64,000 bases of DNA from Agapetus fuscipes. Lineage: Eukaryota > Arthropoda > Insecta > Trichoptera > Glossosomatidae. The stretch lies in NCBI GenBank assembly GCA_951799405.1, contig OX637362.1, positions 9,006,703 to 9,070,702 on the forward strand. Reading direction: 5' to 3'. Of the stretch, positions 29,673 through 40,085 are shown in pieces (the stretch's first letter is position 1; every line of letters starts with the position of its first letter). A model generated the notes under the pieces. That model made no database searches and was not told where the DNA came from. It was given only the letters and a program-made list of their open reading frames with translations. A program made the translations under genes and the position numbers.

Positions 29673-32543
29673 ATGTATTCAGTATACTATCAGAATGTTA
29701 ATGGCTTGAGATCTAAAACTCACACGCTGCTAACCAACATATTAAGCGATGATTACGACATAATATTACTGACGGAAACATTCCTTACGGACGGCATCTA
29801 CGATGCTGAACTTATTCCCTCTAATTACAATGTTTATAGAAGGGATAGGGACTATGATCGAACTCTTCAATCGAAAGGTGGGGGAGTGTTAATATGTGTC
29901 AATAAAAACATTACGTCTCGAGCACGTCCAGAGTGGCATTCGCTGTCGGAGGATCTCTGGGTAACCATTTCCACCGGTAATGCGAATCCCGACTTACACA
30001 TCGGTTGTGTTTACATTCCTCCAGGGCCGACACACAACCTAAGCCTGCGTCAGCATATAGATAAAGCTTGTGAAATCTTTACTGAAAATGTTATTGACAC
30101 ATTCTTCATCGCTGGAGACTTTAACCTGAGCACAAATATATTCCCTCTTCCTGAGGGTAATACTCCTGATGACGAGTTTACACCTTATAGTGACCCATCT
30201 ACCTTCATTGTACAAGATTTTATGGCATTTTCTGACCTTAGACAGTTTAACGGGCTTCCAAATGTTAATGGCAGAATTTTAGACCTAGTTTTATGCAACA
30301 AGAATGTGACGGTTGACACCCCTTTGTCTCCACTCGTGCCCGAGGATCGTCATCACAAGTCTCTATGTATGCGGGTGACGCATCATAGTGGCATTCTAAG
30401 CTCCTTACGTACGAGTACCCCGAGAATGGTGTACGTATACAAAAAGGCCGACTATACAATAATTAACAATTCTTTGTCTATGGTCGATTGGGACTCAATT
30501 CTGGATTCGGATGATATTGATGAGATGGTGGATAATTTCTACCGTGTGGTAAATGAAATTATTGATGAATATGTCCCGAAATCTCGATTATGTAGCACCA
30601 ATACGCAGTACCCTCCTTGGTATTCCAACGCTTTGAAGAAAATCTTAAAAGAAAAACAATTGTTCCATACTAAGTTTAGGCGTTACGGAAATCCGTTGGA
30701 CTACTCCACATTTTCATTACTAAGAAGTAGATTCAAACAACAGGAAAAGATATGCAAGCGTAAATATTTGAACCACATGGAGACGTCTATTAGAAATGAC
30801 CCCAAAAAACTATTTTCCTTTATTAAATCAAAAAAAGGCGAAAGCTGTATTCCAAATGAAATGAAGTATGAAAATGAAATAAAAAATGATGCTGCTGGGA
30901 TATCTGACTTGTTCCTTAAATACTTTTCCTCCGTTTTCGTGGAAGATGATGGTTTATCGGTTGCACGTCAATCTGGTGATTCATTTAATGATTGCTCCAC
31001 TATCTCGTCCATAGTCATCAATGAGGATAGGTTGTGTGAAAGCATTCGCTCATTAGACGTGAGGAAAGGTTGTGGTCCGGATGGTTTGCCGGTTATTTTC
31101 ATAAAAAACTGTTGTGATAAATTAATTAAGCCATTAGCAATAATATTTAAAAAATCACTTAGTCTGGGTGTTTTTCCACGTAAATGGAAATATGCGCACA
31201 TAGTACCAATTTACAAATCTGGAAATAAAGACAATGTTGAAAACTATCGCCCTGTGTCTAAGTTATCTATATTTGGGAAGTTACTCGAAAAAATAGCATA
31301 TGATCAGATTTTCTCCGCGGTGAAAAATGCAATTGATGTAAATCAACATGGGTTTTTACCAGGCAGGTCCACCGCATCAAATCTGGTACTGTTTACGGAA
31401 AAAATTCTAAAGATTATGGACGCAGGATCTCAGGCTGATGTGATCTACACTGATTACTCCAAATGTTTTGATAAGATTAGCCACAAGATCCTAATTGCCA
31501 AGCTGGAGTGGCAAGGAATACACGGTGACCTACTCCGGTGGCTCAAATCATACCTGTATGATAGAACAATATCTGTAACGATTGGGGGAATCACCTCCAA
31601 ACGTGAACGGGTCGTCTCGGGTGTGCCGCAGGGTAGCCATCTGGGTCCTCTTTTATTCTTAATTTTTATAAACGATATAAGACATTGCTTCCTCAATTCA
31701 AGCGTCTTACTTTATGCAGACGATATGAAGATTTTTTCAGAGGTGGCATCCGTGAGAGATTGTGTATCTATCCAAAGAGATTTGAAACGCTTTGGTGAAT
31801 ATTGTATCGTAAATAAACTTTCTTTAAATGTTTCTAAATGTTGCATCGTGAGGTTCACTAGGAAAAAGAACCCATTAGTCTTTGAATACGAGATTCAATC
31901 GGAGTTCGTGGAACCTGCCGATCAAGTACGTGATCTGGGGCTTGTATTAGACAACAAATTGAGATTCAATTACCACATAGATAGCATCATTAAAAGATCA
32001 TACAAACTGCTTGGGTTTGTTTTGAGATCTTGTAAGCCATTCCGAAACACTGCAGTGGCATTATGTCTTTATAAAGTTTACGTAAGACCAATACTTGAAT
32101 ATGCTTGCCAAGTTTGGAACCCGCAATATATCATCTATGTCAATAGATTAGAGGCCATCCAAAAACGCCTCATCAGGACACTCTTGTACCGAGACGGTCT
32201 CCATCGAGAGCTTGCCGACTATCATACGGCGCTGCAACACTATGGTTTGTTTTCGCTCCAAGCGAGACGGAGTGTTCTGGACCTAATGTTCCTATTCAAA
32301 CTCATCCGGGGTAACGTGTCTTGCTCCGAACTCCTGTCTGAAGTGGGAATCCGAGTGCCTAGGATGACGTCAAGAAACACCAAAATCCAGCTCTATATTC
32401 CGTCTCACAGAACAAATTCATACGGAAACTCATTCCTCTTGAGAGCTTCGCGGTTGTTCAATGAAAAGTTTAGTGAACTGGATATTTTTTACCAATCGAC
32501 CAATACTTTGAAAAAGTTAACGACGGCCATACTTTGCCCTTAA
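29673..32543 (+). CDS. LINE ORF2, endonuclease and reverse transcriptase
   Basis: The protein has 956 residues. The N-terminal apurinic-type endonuclease spans about residues 1-230: YYQNVNGLRSK, LLTETFL, GCVYIPPG, IAGDFNLS. The usual SDH ending appears as EDRHH. Reverse transcriptase follows: IVPIYKSGNKDNVENYRPVS, GFLPGRSTASN, TDYSKCFDK, SGVPQGSHLGPLLF and the catalytic YADD at about residue 681. The C-terminal region has the RPILEYACQVWNP and RLEAIQKRLIR motifs typical of jockey/CR1-like elements. Length is normal for the group and no stop or frameshift is present. The protein nicks target DNA and copies element RNA. Confidence 0.93.
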   Translation: MYSVYYQNVNGLRSKTHTLLTNILSDDYDIILLTETFLTDGIYDAELIPSNYNVYRRDRDYDRTLQSKGGGVLICVNKNITSRARPEWHSLSEDLWVTISTGNANPDLHIGCVYIPPGPTHNLSLRQHIDKACEIFTENVIDTFFIAGDFNLSTNIFPLPEGNTPDDEFTPYSDPSTFIVQDFMAFSDLRQFNGLPNVNGRILDLVLCNKNVTVDTPLSPLVPEDRHHKSLCMRVTHHSGILSSLRTSTPRMVYVYKKADYTIINNSLSMVDWDSILDSDDIDEMVDNFYRVVNEIIDEYVPKSRLCSTNTQYPPWYSNALKKILKEKQLFHTKFRRYGNPLDYSTFSLLRSRFKQQEKICKRKYLNHMETSIRNDPKKLFSFIKSKKGESCIPNEMKYENEIKNDAAGISDLFLKYFSSVFVEDDGLSVARQSGDSFNDCSTISSIVINEDRLCESIRSLDVRKGCGPDGLPVIFIKNCCDKLIKPLAIIFKKSLSLGVFPRKWKYAHIVPIYKSGNKDNVENYRPVSKLSIFGKLLEKIAYDQIFSAVKNAIDVNQHGFLPGRSTASNLVLFTEKILKIMDAGSQADVIYTDYSKCFDKISHKILIAKLEWQGIHGDLLRWLKSYLYDRTISVTIGGITSKRERVVSGVPQGSHLGPLLFLIFINDIRHCFLNSSVLLYADDMKIFSEVASVRDCVSIQRDLKRFGEYCIVNKLSLNVSKCCIVRFTRKKNPLVFEYEIQSEFVEPADQVRDLGLVLDNKLRFNYHIDSIIKRSYKLLGFVLRSCKPFRNTAVALCLYKVYVRPILEYACQVWNPQYIIYVNRLEAIQKRLIRTLLYRDGLHRELADYHTALQHYGLFSLQARRSVLDLMFLFKLIRGNVSCSELLSEVGIRVPRMTSRNTKIQLYIPSHRTNSYGNSFLLRASRLFNEKFSELDIFYQSTNTLKKLTTAILCP

Positions 32544-32806
32544 TTCTTGATTAATGATGTAAAATAATAATAATAATAATTGTAATTGTAATAATAATAG
32601 AAACGTGTTCATGAAATATAATGAATTTTGACTAGAATTTCAGTGTGTAGGTATTAGTGAGTGGGAAAAATTAAAAATATTGGCATGTTCAAGTGAATGT
32701 AAGGCTGATTTGATATATGTGATTCTGTTTTTATCTCTTATTGTTTGGTGTCATTACGGTTATCATGATTATTTTAATAGTTTTTTATATTTTATATTTT
32801 GTGTTT

Positions 32807-33000
32807 GAAAAAAAAAAAAAAAAAAAAATCTTACTATCACTAGTATTTATATTTATATTCTTTTTTTTATTTTAATACTTATATTTAATGTCAACATTGT
32901 ATGAAAAAATATCTTACTGTCATTAGTATTTATATTTATATTCTTTTTTATATTCTTTTTATTTTTAATACTTATATTTAATGTCAACATTGTAATTGGG
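32807..33000 (+). repeat. duplicated segment in the LINE 3' UTR
   Basis: After an internal A run (32807-32828) a segment of about 85 bases, from TCTTACTATCACTAGTATTT to AATGTCAACATTGTA, is repeated once, starting near 32911. The two units differ by an extra TATATTC block in the second. Confidence 0.85.
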
Positions 33001-33078
33001 AAGGTACAACATTAATTGGATATATTTTTATTATTGTTTTATATATTTTAATGTATTTTCCTGTTTTGTTGAATAAAT

Positions 33079-33113
<35 letters not shown>

Positions 33114-34600
33114 CACCTTATTCATAAAATAAACATTCAAACATTTTATTTCTAAAGACATTTATTTATTCATATCATAGGTATTATCATAAAGATTAAT
33201 ACACCTAGTAGGAACTTATTTGTTCAAAAGGAATTTAAAAATAATTGGCATTTATACATACAATTGACAAATGTTCATATCTATACTCTATCTTTAATCT
33301 AAGTTGCAAAGATATATTAACATTTAAAGCTCATATCAAATGCATGCCCACAAACAAACATGTGTAGTTCGCGCCTACAAATGCTGAATGTGTACTTACA
33401 AATAAAATCCAAACCTCAAATGAACATAAACTCTGCAACCTGCAAATTCATGATTAATAATTATTCATGGGCTGGACATTTATTGCTGTCATCGGCATTT
33501 ATTTATGTGATTAAAAATCTTTCATGCAAAATAAATGAAACCACACGGTAGACTTTCGTTAATAAGACTTTTTGATATCAGAATCATGGAGTTCTATTAA
33601 ATGGAGAGGCTATTTATTTGATTTAGTTCTAAACACTGTGATCCATACAGTCACTGAAATCTAATTTCGCCAGACTTTGTCCCTTGTTTTGTCTCGCTCG
33701 CACAACATACGTTTTTTGTTGTTGTCCTTTTCTATCACGTTATGTGTCTCTACTCCGTCGTTAATTTATGTAAGCAGGTAATATTGCTTAGCAACGAATT
33801 GTTGATGTTATTTTCGTTGACAACATAATTTAGTGTTGTCAAAGGTTTTGACAATATCTGATACTTTTTAATGCTTCTGTTACATAAACGTAAATATTTT
33901 ACTTAATGTTACATAATTACTTGTGAAAATTATTTCAATTACATTTTTTGAATTTTAAGTTTTTCCAATGATGTTAGGAGTAATACCTATAGAAGACAAA
34001 GTAAAAAAAAATATTATTTTGAATCCAATTTCTTTGAAATATAAAAGGATAAATGAAACAAAAAGTGTAGGGTAGAAATTGAAATTTTGAATTTTGAAAT
34101 ACAGACCACTTCAAATACATACATTTCACAAAAAAAAATGTTCTCACGTGACGGTATCAGATACTATATTTTATCATGTCACATCTCTATCACTAAAAAT
34201 GGCCGACGGTTTGACAGCGGGGCTATTGTTTTGTGGCTAAAGGCATCGGCAGATAAAATATCAATTGAATTTACTTAAATATTAATATTCACTGGTAATT
34301 ACGAGTGAAAAGTTACTCCAGATTTTTTATTACAATTTCTAGTATTGTTTGTGCGTTTGGAAAATGTGTGGCTTGGCATTTTGATGATTTTTCTTTCCAG
34401 TTAGGAAACACACCTGTTAATAGTTGGAAGGTTACTGATAGACTGAATTTGGATTTTTGTATGATGAGTGGGGTAGCGCATTTCTAATTCACAAAGGATT
34501 GCTTTCTCAGCCCATCCAGTCCTTACAAATCCATGATCAGAATATCAAATACATTACACACACAATAGGCATGCATTGATACAACAGAAATTTATTAATA
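33114..34600. other. intron with a truncated family C copy
   Basis: 33290-33441 is a plus-strand partial family C repeat (TCTAAGTTGCAAAGATATAT to AATGAACATAAACTCTGCAA). The rest is AT-rich with chance frames. No exon was found. Confidence 0.55.
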
Positions 34601-34639
34601 CAAAAGAAACTTACTAATCCAAGAGACATAATAATAACT

Positions 34640-34860
34640 TTTTTTCCGGGCTGTGTAGCCGTGATCTGGTGGGATTTATTCCGAACAGTTTTGCCCAACA
34701 AAGCCTAGGCCAGCGGGGGTTCAAGTCGACAGAACCTCTGAGAAGATTGAAGCGCCTGGCTAACCGTTGGTAATGCCCATCGAAGGCTATGGGCGTAACT
34801 GTACGGAATAAAACCAAACAGACCACGGCTACACAGCCCGAAAAAAAATATTATTATGTC
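34640..34860. mobile_element. foldback MITE upstream-sense flank of E16
   Basis: The left end CCGGGCTGTGTAGCCGTGAT and the right end ACCACGGCTACACAGCCCG are inverted, as are TTATTCCGAACAGTT and AACTGTACGGAATAA just inside. The family is the same as the palindrome at 13319 and the fragment at 7030-7110. Confidence 0.8.
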
Positions 34861-34995
34861 AACTATCGGCTGTGACAATTAATCCAATAGACGTCAATTA
34901 CAACTCATCCAAGAGGATATTTGAAAATGAAATGTTTTTTGTGCTCCACTGGAAATCAAAATCGGCACGAATGAACTTTAAGGGTGTAAGTTACT

Positions 34996-35192
34996 TCAGA
35001 AGTCGTGAGTATGAGATCCGCGCCCACTAACGACTTGATCCTCTATGGTACAGATGACGGCTTTGCATTTCCTGCTGGTTTTCTTGGTGCAGTACCACGT
35101 CTTCTTGGGGCCGCACTCTGTCCCCAAGTAATACTTGTGGCTCTGATAGACAACTCCCCTGACGCCCTTCATGCTTGTGGTAAAGATGGGAA
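34996..35192 (-). CDS. mod(mdg4): mod(mdg4) alternative 3' exon E16, short FLYWCH type
   Basis: The acceptor is CTCTTTATTTGTAG, with the exon starting TTCCCATCTTTACC at 35192. The frame is 64 residues to TGA at 34996-34998. It reads PIFTTSMKGVRGVVYQSHKY, TWYCTKKTSRKC (seven residues between cysteines), and GRGSHTHDF at the end. It is the same short class as E5, E6, E7 and E14, and diverged enough to be an old duplicate. Tyr sits between Trp and Cys. It is separated from the next array member to the left (C2H2 cassette) by the LINE. Confidence 0.87.
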
Positions 35193-35231
35193 CTACAAAT
35201 AAAGAGACAATTAAAATTCAATAGAACAAAT

Positions 35232-35490
35232 AATAATCTAATCTTATCTAAGTTGCAAAAATATGTAACATTGGGGATTCACATTATATGCATTCTCACA
35301 AGCAGACGCGTACAAGTTCGGGCTTGCACATGCCGCATGCGAGCCTACAATATAAAAAGCCAAATCTCAAATGGACATACACCCTGAAACTCTTGCCAGC
35401 CTTCCCTGGAACAGGGGTGACATTGGCAAAGTGAACCATTTTCTACAGCATGGGTGGTCAGCCTCATACCAACCTATAAGTCAAGAAATA
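35232..35490 (+). repeat. family C repeat, reference full copy
   Basis: This element of about 255 bases is the commonest repeat here. It starts at a variable ATCTAATCTAAGTTGCAAA end. It continues through CATTCTCACAAGCAGACGCG, TGCACATGCCGCATGC, AATCTCAAATGGACATACAC, AACAGGGGTGACATTGGCAA and GGGTGGTCAGCCTCATACCA, and ends CTATAAGTCAAG. In reverse copies the variable end is a (TTAGA)n-like tail, which recalls the simple-sequence tail of retroposons. No tRNA promoter boxes or coding frame are seen. Confidence 0.85.
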
Positions 35491-35689
35491 CAAACAATTA
35501 ATTACAGTTAAGTATATAAAACAAGCAATCACTAAACAATAAAAATTAAAACCTACAAAACATATTCTATAAATAATGAGAATTAAATGAAACAAGTAAT
35601 AAGACAACATGCAATTGATATAACTGTGAAAACCAATATAGGACAGGAAGATTGAATGCACCATATACTGTTATGTTATTTTAAATAAC

Positions 35690-36250
35690 ATATTATAAAA
35701 AAAACAATCCCGAAGTGTGCAGTGTGTTTTTGTGGGCCGAACGGAGCCGAACAGTCACGGAAGCGGCCGAACTGCGCCGTGTGAACTAATCGGGCCGTCG
35801 GTCATCAGTTCCCGGCGAGATGTGAAGTGAGTCAGACGTTAGCGACCAAGCACCAAGCGGTGCAAGAGGGGGCACTACGATGGAGCTCCCTCCCCCCCCA
35901 TCTACTTGGATTTCCTGCCAGCAAGGCACCCGCCTTGTGGACCAGAGGCATAGGAGCGCCCACCCAGGGGCTCCAACGTGTGGAGGCGTCCGCCTTGTGA
36001 ACCACCGCTAGCCTGGGGCGCTGCCCCAGGCCTTCCGTTTAGAACTCCAGCCAACGGAATAGGGAGTGTTCTGGTGACAACCTGTAGGTCTGGCCAATCC
36101 CTTATTTCCCCTTTACCCCCCCATATTAGTACAGTAATAAACCCTTATTTGTTCATGTTAACTTTATCTTTTCATTACAAAACCCTTCCTAAGATACAAG
36201 TAAGCAATGCCAAAGAAAGAACCCCACGCCCTGAGAGTGATGCTGATGAG
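35690..36250. repeat. GC-rich island, possible LTR or repeat
   Basis: The region is GC-rich compared with its surroundings. It has a half-conserved repeat of CCGCCTTGTGGACCA and CCGCCTTGTGAACCA about 60 bases apart, and AGTAATAAACCC near 36133 as a possible poly-A signal. It has no coding frame I can support. It could be a solo LTR, but I could not define TG...CA ends or a target duplication. Confidence 0.35.
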
Positions 36251-36379
36251 AGCTAGCCGGATGTAAGTATCCTGAAGATACCTTTCAATCTAAACATAAC
36301 AATACTTTTAGAACTTCTAGCTTTGCTTTAAAAAAGTAGTATTTTTACAATGTAGATGGGCAGTCTTATCATCACCATC

Positions 36380-36600
36380 GATGGCACAACACCCCAGGGT
36401 TGGTCCTGGCCTCCTTGATCAAACACAGCCACCGCTGCCTGTCCAATACCTTCCACCTTCTATCTCGATCTTCCGACTGTCCTGAGTGCTTTCAGGTCAA
36501 TCATCATAACCATCTTTTCCAGGTTCTGATGGTCCATTCGCTGAATGTGTCGCAGCCAATGCAGTATCCTGACTTTTACTTACCAAGCCCCATCAACGTC
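36380..36600 (-). repeat. dispersed repeat remnant
   Basis: The stretch CACCATCGATGGCACAACAC followed by GGTTGGTCCTGGCC resembles 53080-53165 (ATCAATGGTACCACAACCTA). This looks like a LINE 3' UTR fragment present twice in the window. Confidence 0.4.
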
Positions 36601-37049
36601 TTATAGAAAACAGTAAATCGATCATTGCATACAAAGAAAAGTTATTTTTGTCATAGGTATTTATTTTATCATTATATAAATTTAGTTAACAAGCATAATA
36701 CATTTCATATTAGAAAACCATTTGAAATTTAGATTTTAAATTTTGCGTTTATATAAAAATATCAAATTGATCAACTAAATATACAAATAAATAAGCGCAT
36801 TCTTGTACATAGCAAGATACTTTAAAATATTCCCTATTAAAATATTGCTGTGTCGTAAATTTGTGGAGAGACATACATTTCACAAATTTATTTCTCTCAG
36901 CTTACTATAAAATTGATATCATACCAATATCATATATGTATTATTCAATACTAAAAGCTCAATGTCACTCACTTATGATGGTTGCGACCTTGCATTAAAT
37001 ACCAATCTCAAGATAATATTTTTGCAACTTAGATTATAGATTAGAGACA

Positions 37050-37475
37050 GTTTGTTAACTGGACTCCGCCCATTGTGAGTTTCTATATCATCTAACTCGA
37101 GTCATTTGTAATCTTGCTTATCAGATCAAGACATTCTCTTTCCTGCCCCCTATAGTTTGATAAGCTCCTCCAGACTAGATTCCAACCACTGTGGTGGTCT
37201 CTAGATCCTTTCACTATAATTTACAATCTCGCTTATCTGATCAATTCATTCTCTCAGTCTTCCCCTTCCACCTACAGCTAGACACGACTCAACCCACTGT
37301 GGTGGCTTTTGGATCTTCTCACTACCATTTGTAATATCACTTATCAGATTAAGTCCATTCTCTTCCCCTTCTACCTACAGTTTGATGAACTCCACCCACT
37401 ATGGTGGCTTCTGGATCTTTTAACTCCCATTTGCAATATTGGCCATCAGATCAAGTCATTCTCTTGGTCTCGCAC
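37050..37475 (-). pseudogene. four decayed tandem copies of the E17 3' coding end
   Basis: Units of about 105-120 bases repeat downstream of E17. In sense reading the copy at 37150-37200 still encodes RPPQWLESSLEELIKL and a stop, beside E17's KPPQWVESNLGEFIKL. The copy at 37270-37310 reads KPPQWVESC. The copy at 37372-37412 reads KPP, a stop, and WVEFIKL. A fourth near 37060 is weaker. The sequences between (GGATCTTTTAACTCCCATTTG, ATCAGATCAAGTCATTCTCT types) are repeated too. No copy keeps the Cys half of the finger. Confidence 0.88.
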
Positions 37476-37741
37476 CTACAGTTTGATGAACTCCCCCAGA
37501 TTGGACTCCACCCATTGAGGAGGCTTGTGATTGTGGTCCAGCTTGCACTTGACCACCTGCTCGTTCACAGTGATGGCCGTGGCAGGACACCTGATGGAGC
37601 TGGTGGAGGAGCACTTCCACCGCTGCTTGCCCTGCAGCCGCGAGGACAGCGTGTACGAGTTCTTGTTGAAGGTGAAGCCGTTGATTATCAGCAGCACCGT
37701 GTCGCTCTTCTCCTTTTTGATGAAGCGAGCGGTGATGGCAC
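37476..37741 (-). CDS. mod(mdg4): mod(mdg4) alternative 3' exon E17, FLYWCH type
   Basis: The acceptor is GTCTCACATCTTTCAG, with the exon starting GTGCCATCACCGC at 37741, and 87 residues follow. It reads ITARFIKKEKSDTVLLIING, FTFNKNSYTLSSRLQGK, RWKCSSTSSIRC (seven residues between cysteines), DHNHKPPQW and FIKL at the end. It is a regular long-class exon, and its terminal codons were amplified in tandem downstream. Confidence 0.91.
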
Positions 37742-37821
37742 CTGAAAGATGTGAGACAATCAATAAATCAGTTGGTATACCTACTTCTACTTTGAACAAA
37801 GTAATGAGGTAATTAACAGTT

Positions 37822-38045
37822 GGTGTTATGGCCGAGGGGTAGACAGGCATGTTCGACTGGCGTATTTGGAATCAAATAACGTTGGTTTGAATCTTGCGTC
37901 TAGCCCACTTGACCATAACTTCGACTCTGGTTCAACAGATGCCATTGCATGCAAACAAGCTTCTGCTTTCGCATGAACCAACTGGCCAGACAAAATGGGT
38001 TGGTGAATTGCATTCTTTTCCACAAATCTATTTATTTTTAAATGT
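37822..38045 (+). repeat. SINE family D, copy 2
   Basis: The A-box-like TGGCCGAGGGGTAGACAGG (37831) and the B-box-like TTGGTTTGAATCTTG (37881) mark a tRNA(Ser/Leu)-derived head. The body TGCCATTGCATGCAAACAAG and the end CCACAAATCTATTTATTTTT match the copies at 14010 and 59880. Confidence 0.8.
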
Positions 38046-38410
38046 TGTAATGGAAGTAGGACAACTGTTGATGAGGATAAATAAATAACTTCTGGCCGAA
38101 CTTCAATACTTTAAAAATAAGAATACAACAATGCAAAGCTTGATTTTTTACTTTTGACTGTCAGAAACACATTTTGTTACTCAGCATAACCAAACTGCAT
38201 GGAAGTATTACTCTGATTGGTTCAGACATGTTCAGACATGAGCACCATGCCAGGGTGAAAGCAATAGCCCTGTATAACAACTCATCTGGAAGAAACTGCC
38301 CTGATCCAATGTACAGGTATATATAAATTATCCTAATATGTATTTATGTCCAACATTCAGTATGAATCTTATATCCATGCAACTTACAAATTAGATAGTT
38401 TCCTGTACAT

Positions 38411-38699
38411 CAGCGGTCGCCAAACTTTTTGACCTCACGGACCAGTTATTTCATAATTTAAATCTCGCGGACCACTAATAGGATTTTTTTAGTGTTAAAT
38501 ATATTTATAAAAAAAAAATGTGAACACATAAAATGTACCTAGTTAATAAAATGAAACTATTAATAGTAACCAATTTATGAAAGCTTTATTAAAAAAACCA
38601 TAATAAAAAAAACAAAAATTGTAATTGTAGTAATTACATTCTACATTTTTCTGCGGACCAGCGAAATTTTCTCGCGGACCACCACTTTGGCAACCGCTG
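38411..38699. mobile_element. hAT-type MITE, 289 bases, with target duplication
   Basis: The left end CAGCGGTCGCCAAACTTTTT and the right end CCACTTTGGCAACCGCTG are inverted repeats, with GCGGACCA repeated just inside both. The eight-base duplication CTGTACAT flanks it exactly (38403-38410 and 38700-38707). There is no coding capacity. The eight-base duplication and the CAG end place it in the hAT superfamily. Confidence 0.92.
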
Positions 38700-38709
38700 C
38701 TGTACATTA

Positions 38710-39440
38710 TGTACAATGCAGATGAAAAAAGTTACTTACTTTGAAATCCGAATGTCAGCAGAAAAACCAAATATGTGTTTAGTTAAATAAAAATACTTGT
38801 TTTTCATTACTTTTATATTTTATTGATTTTGATTATATTAATTTACACCACAATAATTCATCCCCTATTTTTTTTGCGATAGAAAATAGTTACTGAGGGT
38901 TGTAAAAGCTTAAAGCTAAAAAACCACTATAAATAAATTTAGGCTTATTATTTAGGAATATTTCTCCATTTAGGATTTTTTTTGTGACATACAAAAACAG
39001 TAACTTTCTTTTTACACTAATAAATCATATAAATACATGAAGCAACCCTTAAGGTGTGACACACACAAAAACGGCGCTCTCTTATCATTTGTAATTTAAA
39101 ATAAATTAGTCTGATATTATTATTATTTTAATTATATAGTACACATTTATATTCTACTACGTATATTAATATTTTGCTAATATCCCTACATCAGAGTTAT
39201 TATCTATTTCTTTAACACTTCCGAGGCTGGAAGTTAAGAAATACTGCAATATAATATGTATGGTAGTAATCATTAATATCAAATAATGGATTTAGAACAA
39301 ATTTGAATACGTCACTATTTCTCTGCAGGCAAACATGACACTTATGTGGGACAATAATCGACCTAAGCAATCCAGTTGCGCAACAACACAATTTAATCTA
39401 TGTCAATTCATGCCCAAACTTTATTTAATAGTTTTGTTAA
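38710..39440. other. AT-rich flank, nothing recognised
   Basis: AT-rich DNA downstream of E18 in transcription sense. No exon or element is supported. Confidence 0.45.
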
Positions 39441-39447
39441 CCATATC

Positions 39448-40075
39448 ATAGATGGCAGTATTTTTTATTCTTATTATTGGAACTTTCTCACTATATCATA
39501 GATGGCAGTACTATTTAAATCCTATGCAAACTGCCATCATTCCCCACGAAGAAATTCGGAGCTTCATGTGAATGCTCTTCCATGGCTTGTATGACGATAT
39601 CCTTGCAGGTATAGACATGCGCCCTGCAGGCTGAAGATGCCTTGGAGCACTTCCATCTGATCTTGTTCCTGGACTCTCGATGCTTAGAGTAGGTGAATCC
39701 ATTCAGCATCAGCAGATGACAGTTGTTGCTTAAAACAAATGTCGGACCAGTTGTCGTACCTACGAAATGTAAAACAGCTTTACAGAGTACAAAGTTCTTC
39801 ATTTATCCATGAAGGATTTTGATCACCCAGATGTTAGTTCCAGTATTGCATCGAGACAGCAGTTCATTCTGAAGTTGCCACTAGTTTATAAATTATTTTG
39901 TTCATAGCACCTTTCTTAACCTTATCATAGATGGCAGTGTCAATATTGATATTCTTGAAGCTTTCTCAACTTTATCATAGATGGCAATATCAATATTCAG
40001 CTTTCTCAACTCCTTCAAAGATGGATATTTGAATTCTTGAAGACTCCTTAACTTTTTTATCCACAGATGGCTGTC
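39448..40075. repeat. cluster of AGATGGCAG words around E18 and E19
   Basis: TATCATAGATGGCAGTA or close variants occur at 39448, 39493, 39920 and 39968 (GGCAAT), with weaker forms at 40012 and 40065. Those at 39493 and 40065 lie about 10-15 bases after the stops of E18 and E19, so the mRNA sense would carry TGCCATCTATGATA words in the 3' UTR. More copies lie at 48138, 48433 and 48496 after E21. The meaning is unknown. Confidence 0.7.
39515..39759 (-). CDS. mod(mdg4): mod(mdg4) alternative 3' exon E18, FLYWCH type
   Basis: The acceptor is TTTTACATTTCGTAG, with the exon starting GTACGACAACTGG at 39759, and 80 residues follow. It reads TTTGPTFVLSNNCHLLMLNG, FTYSKHRESRNK, RWKCSKASSAC and EHSHEAPNFF, and ends GSLHRI. 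There are six residues between the cysteines, one fewer than usual. It is a clear tandem paralogue of E19. Confidence 0.9.
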
Positions 40076-40085
40076 ATCTTCACGT

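Larger units (their letters stand above)
27640..33113 (+). mobile_element. full-length non-LTR retrotransposon, jockey/CR1 group
   Basis: The element has two open reading frames (27700-28482 and 29673-32543), a 3' UTR and a run of 29 A residues at 33085-33113, preceded by AATAAA at 33072. It is inserted opposite to the transcription sense of the exon array. The exact 5' end and target duplication could not be fixed. Both frames lack stops, so the copy is young and may be competent. Confidence 0.88.

Noticed and set aside
34370..34490. A plus-strand exon after the acceptor-like TTTCTTTCCAG
   Set aside because: The downstream frame hits a stop at once in the array phase and shows no zinc-finger residues.
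35690..36250. Promoter CpG island of the gene
   Set aside because: GC-rich, but it has repeat-like internal structure and a poly-A-like signal, and there is no adjacent first exon. It is more likely a repeat.
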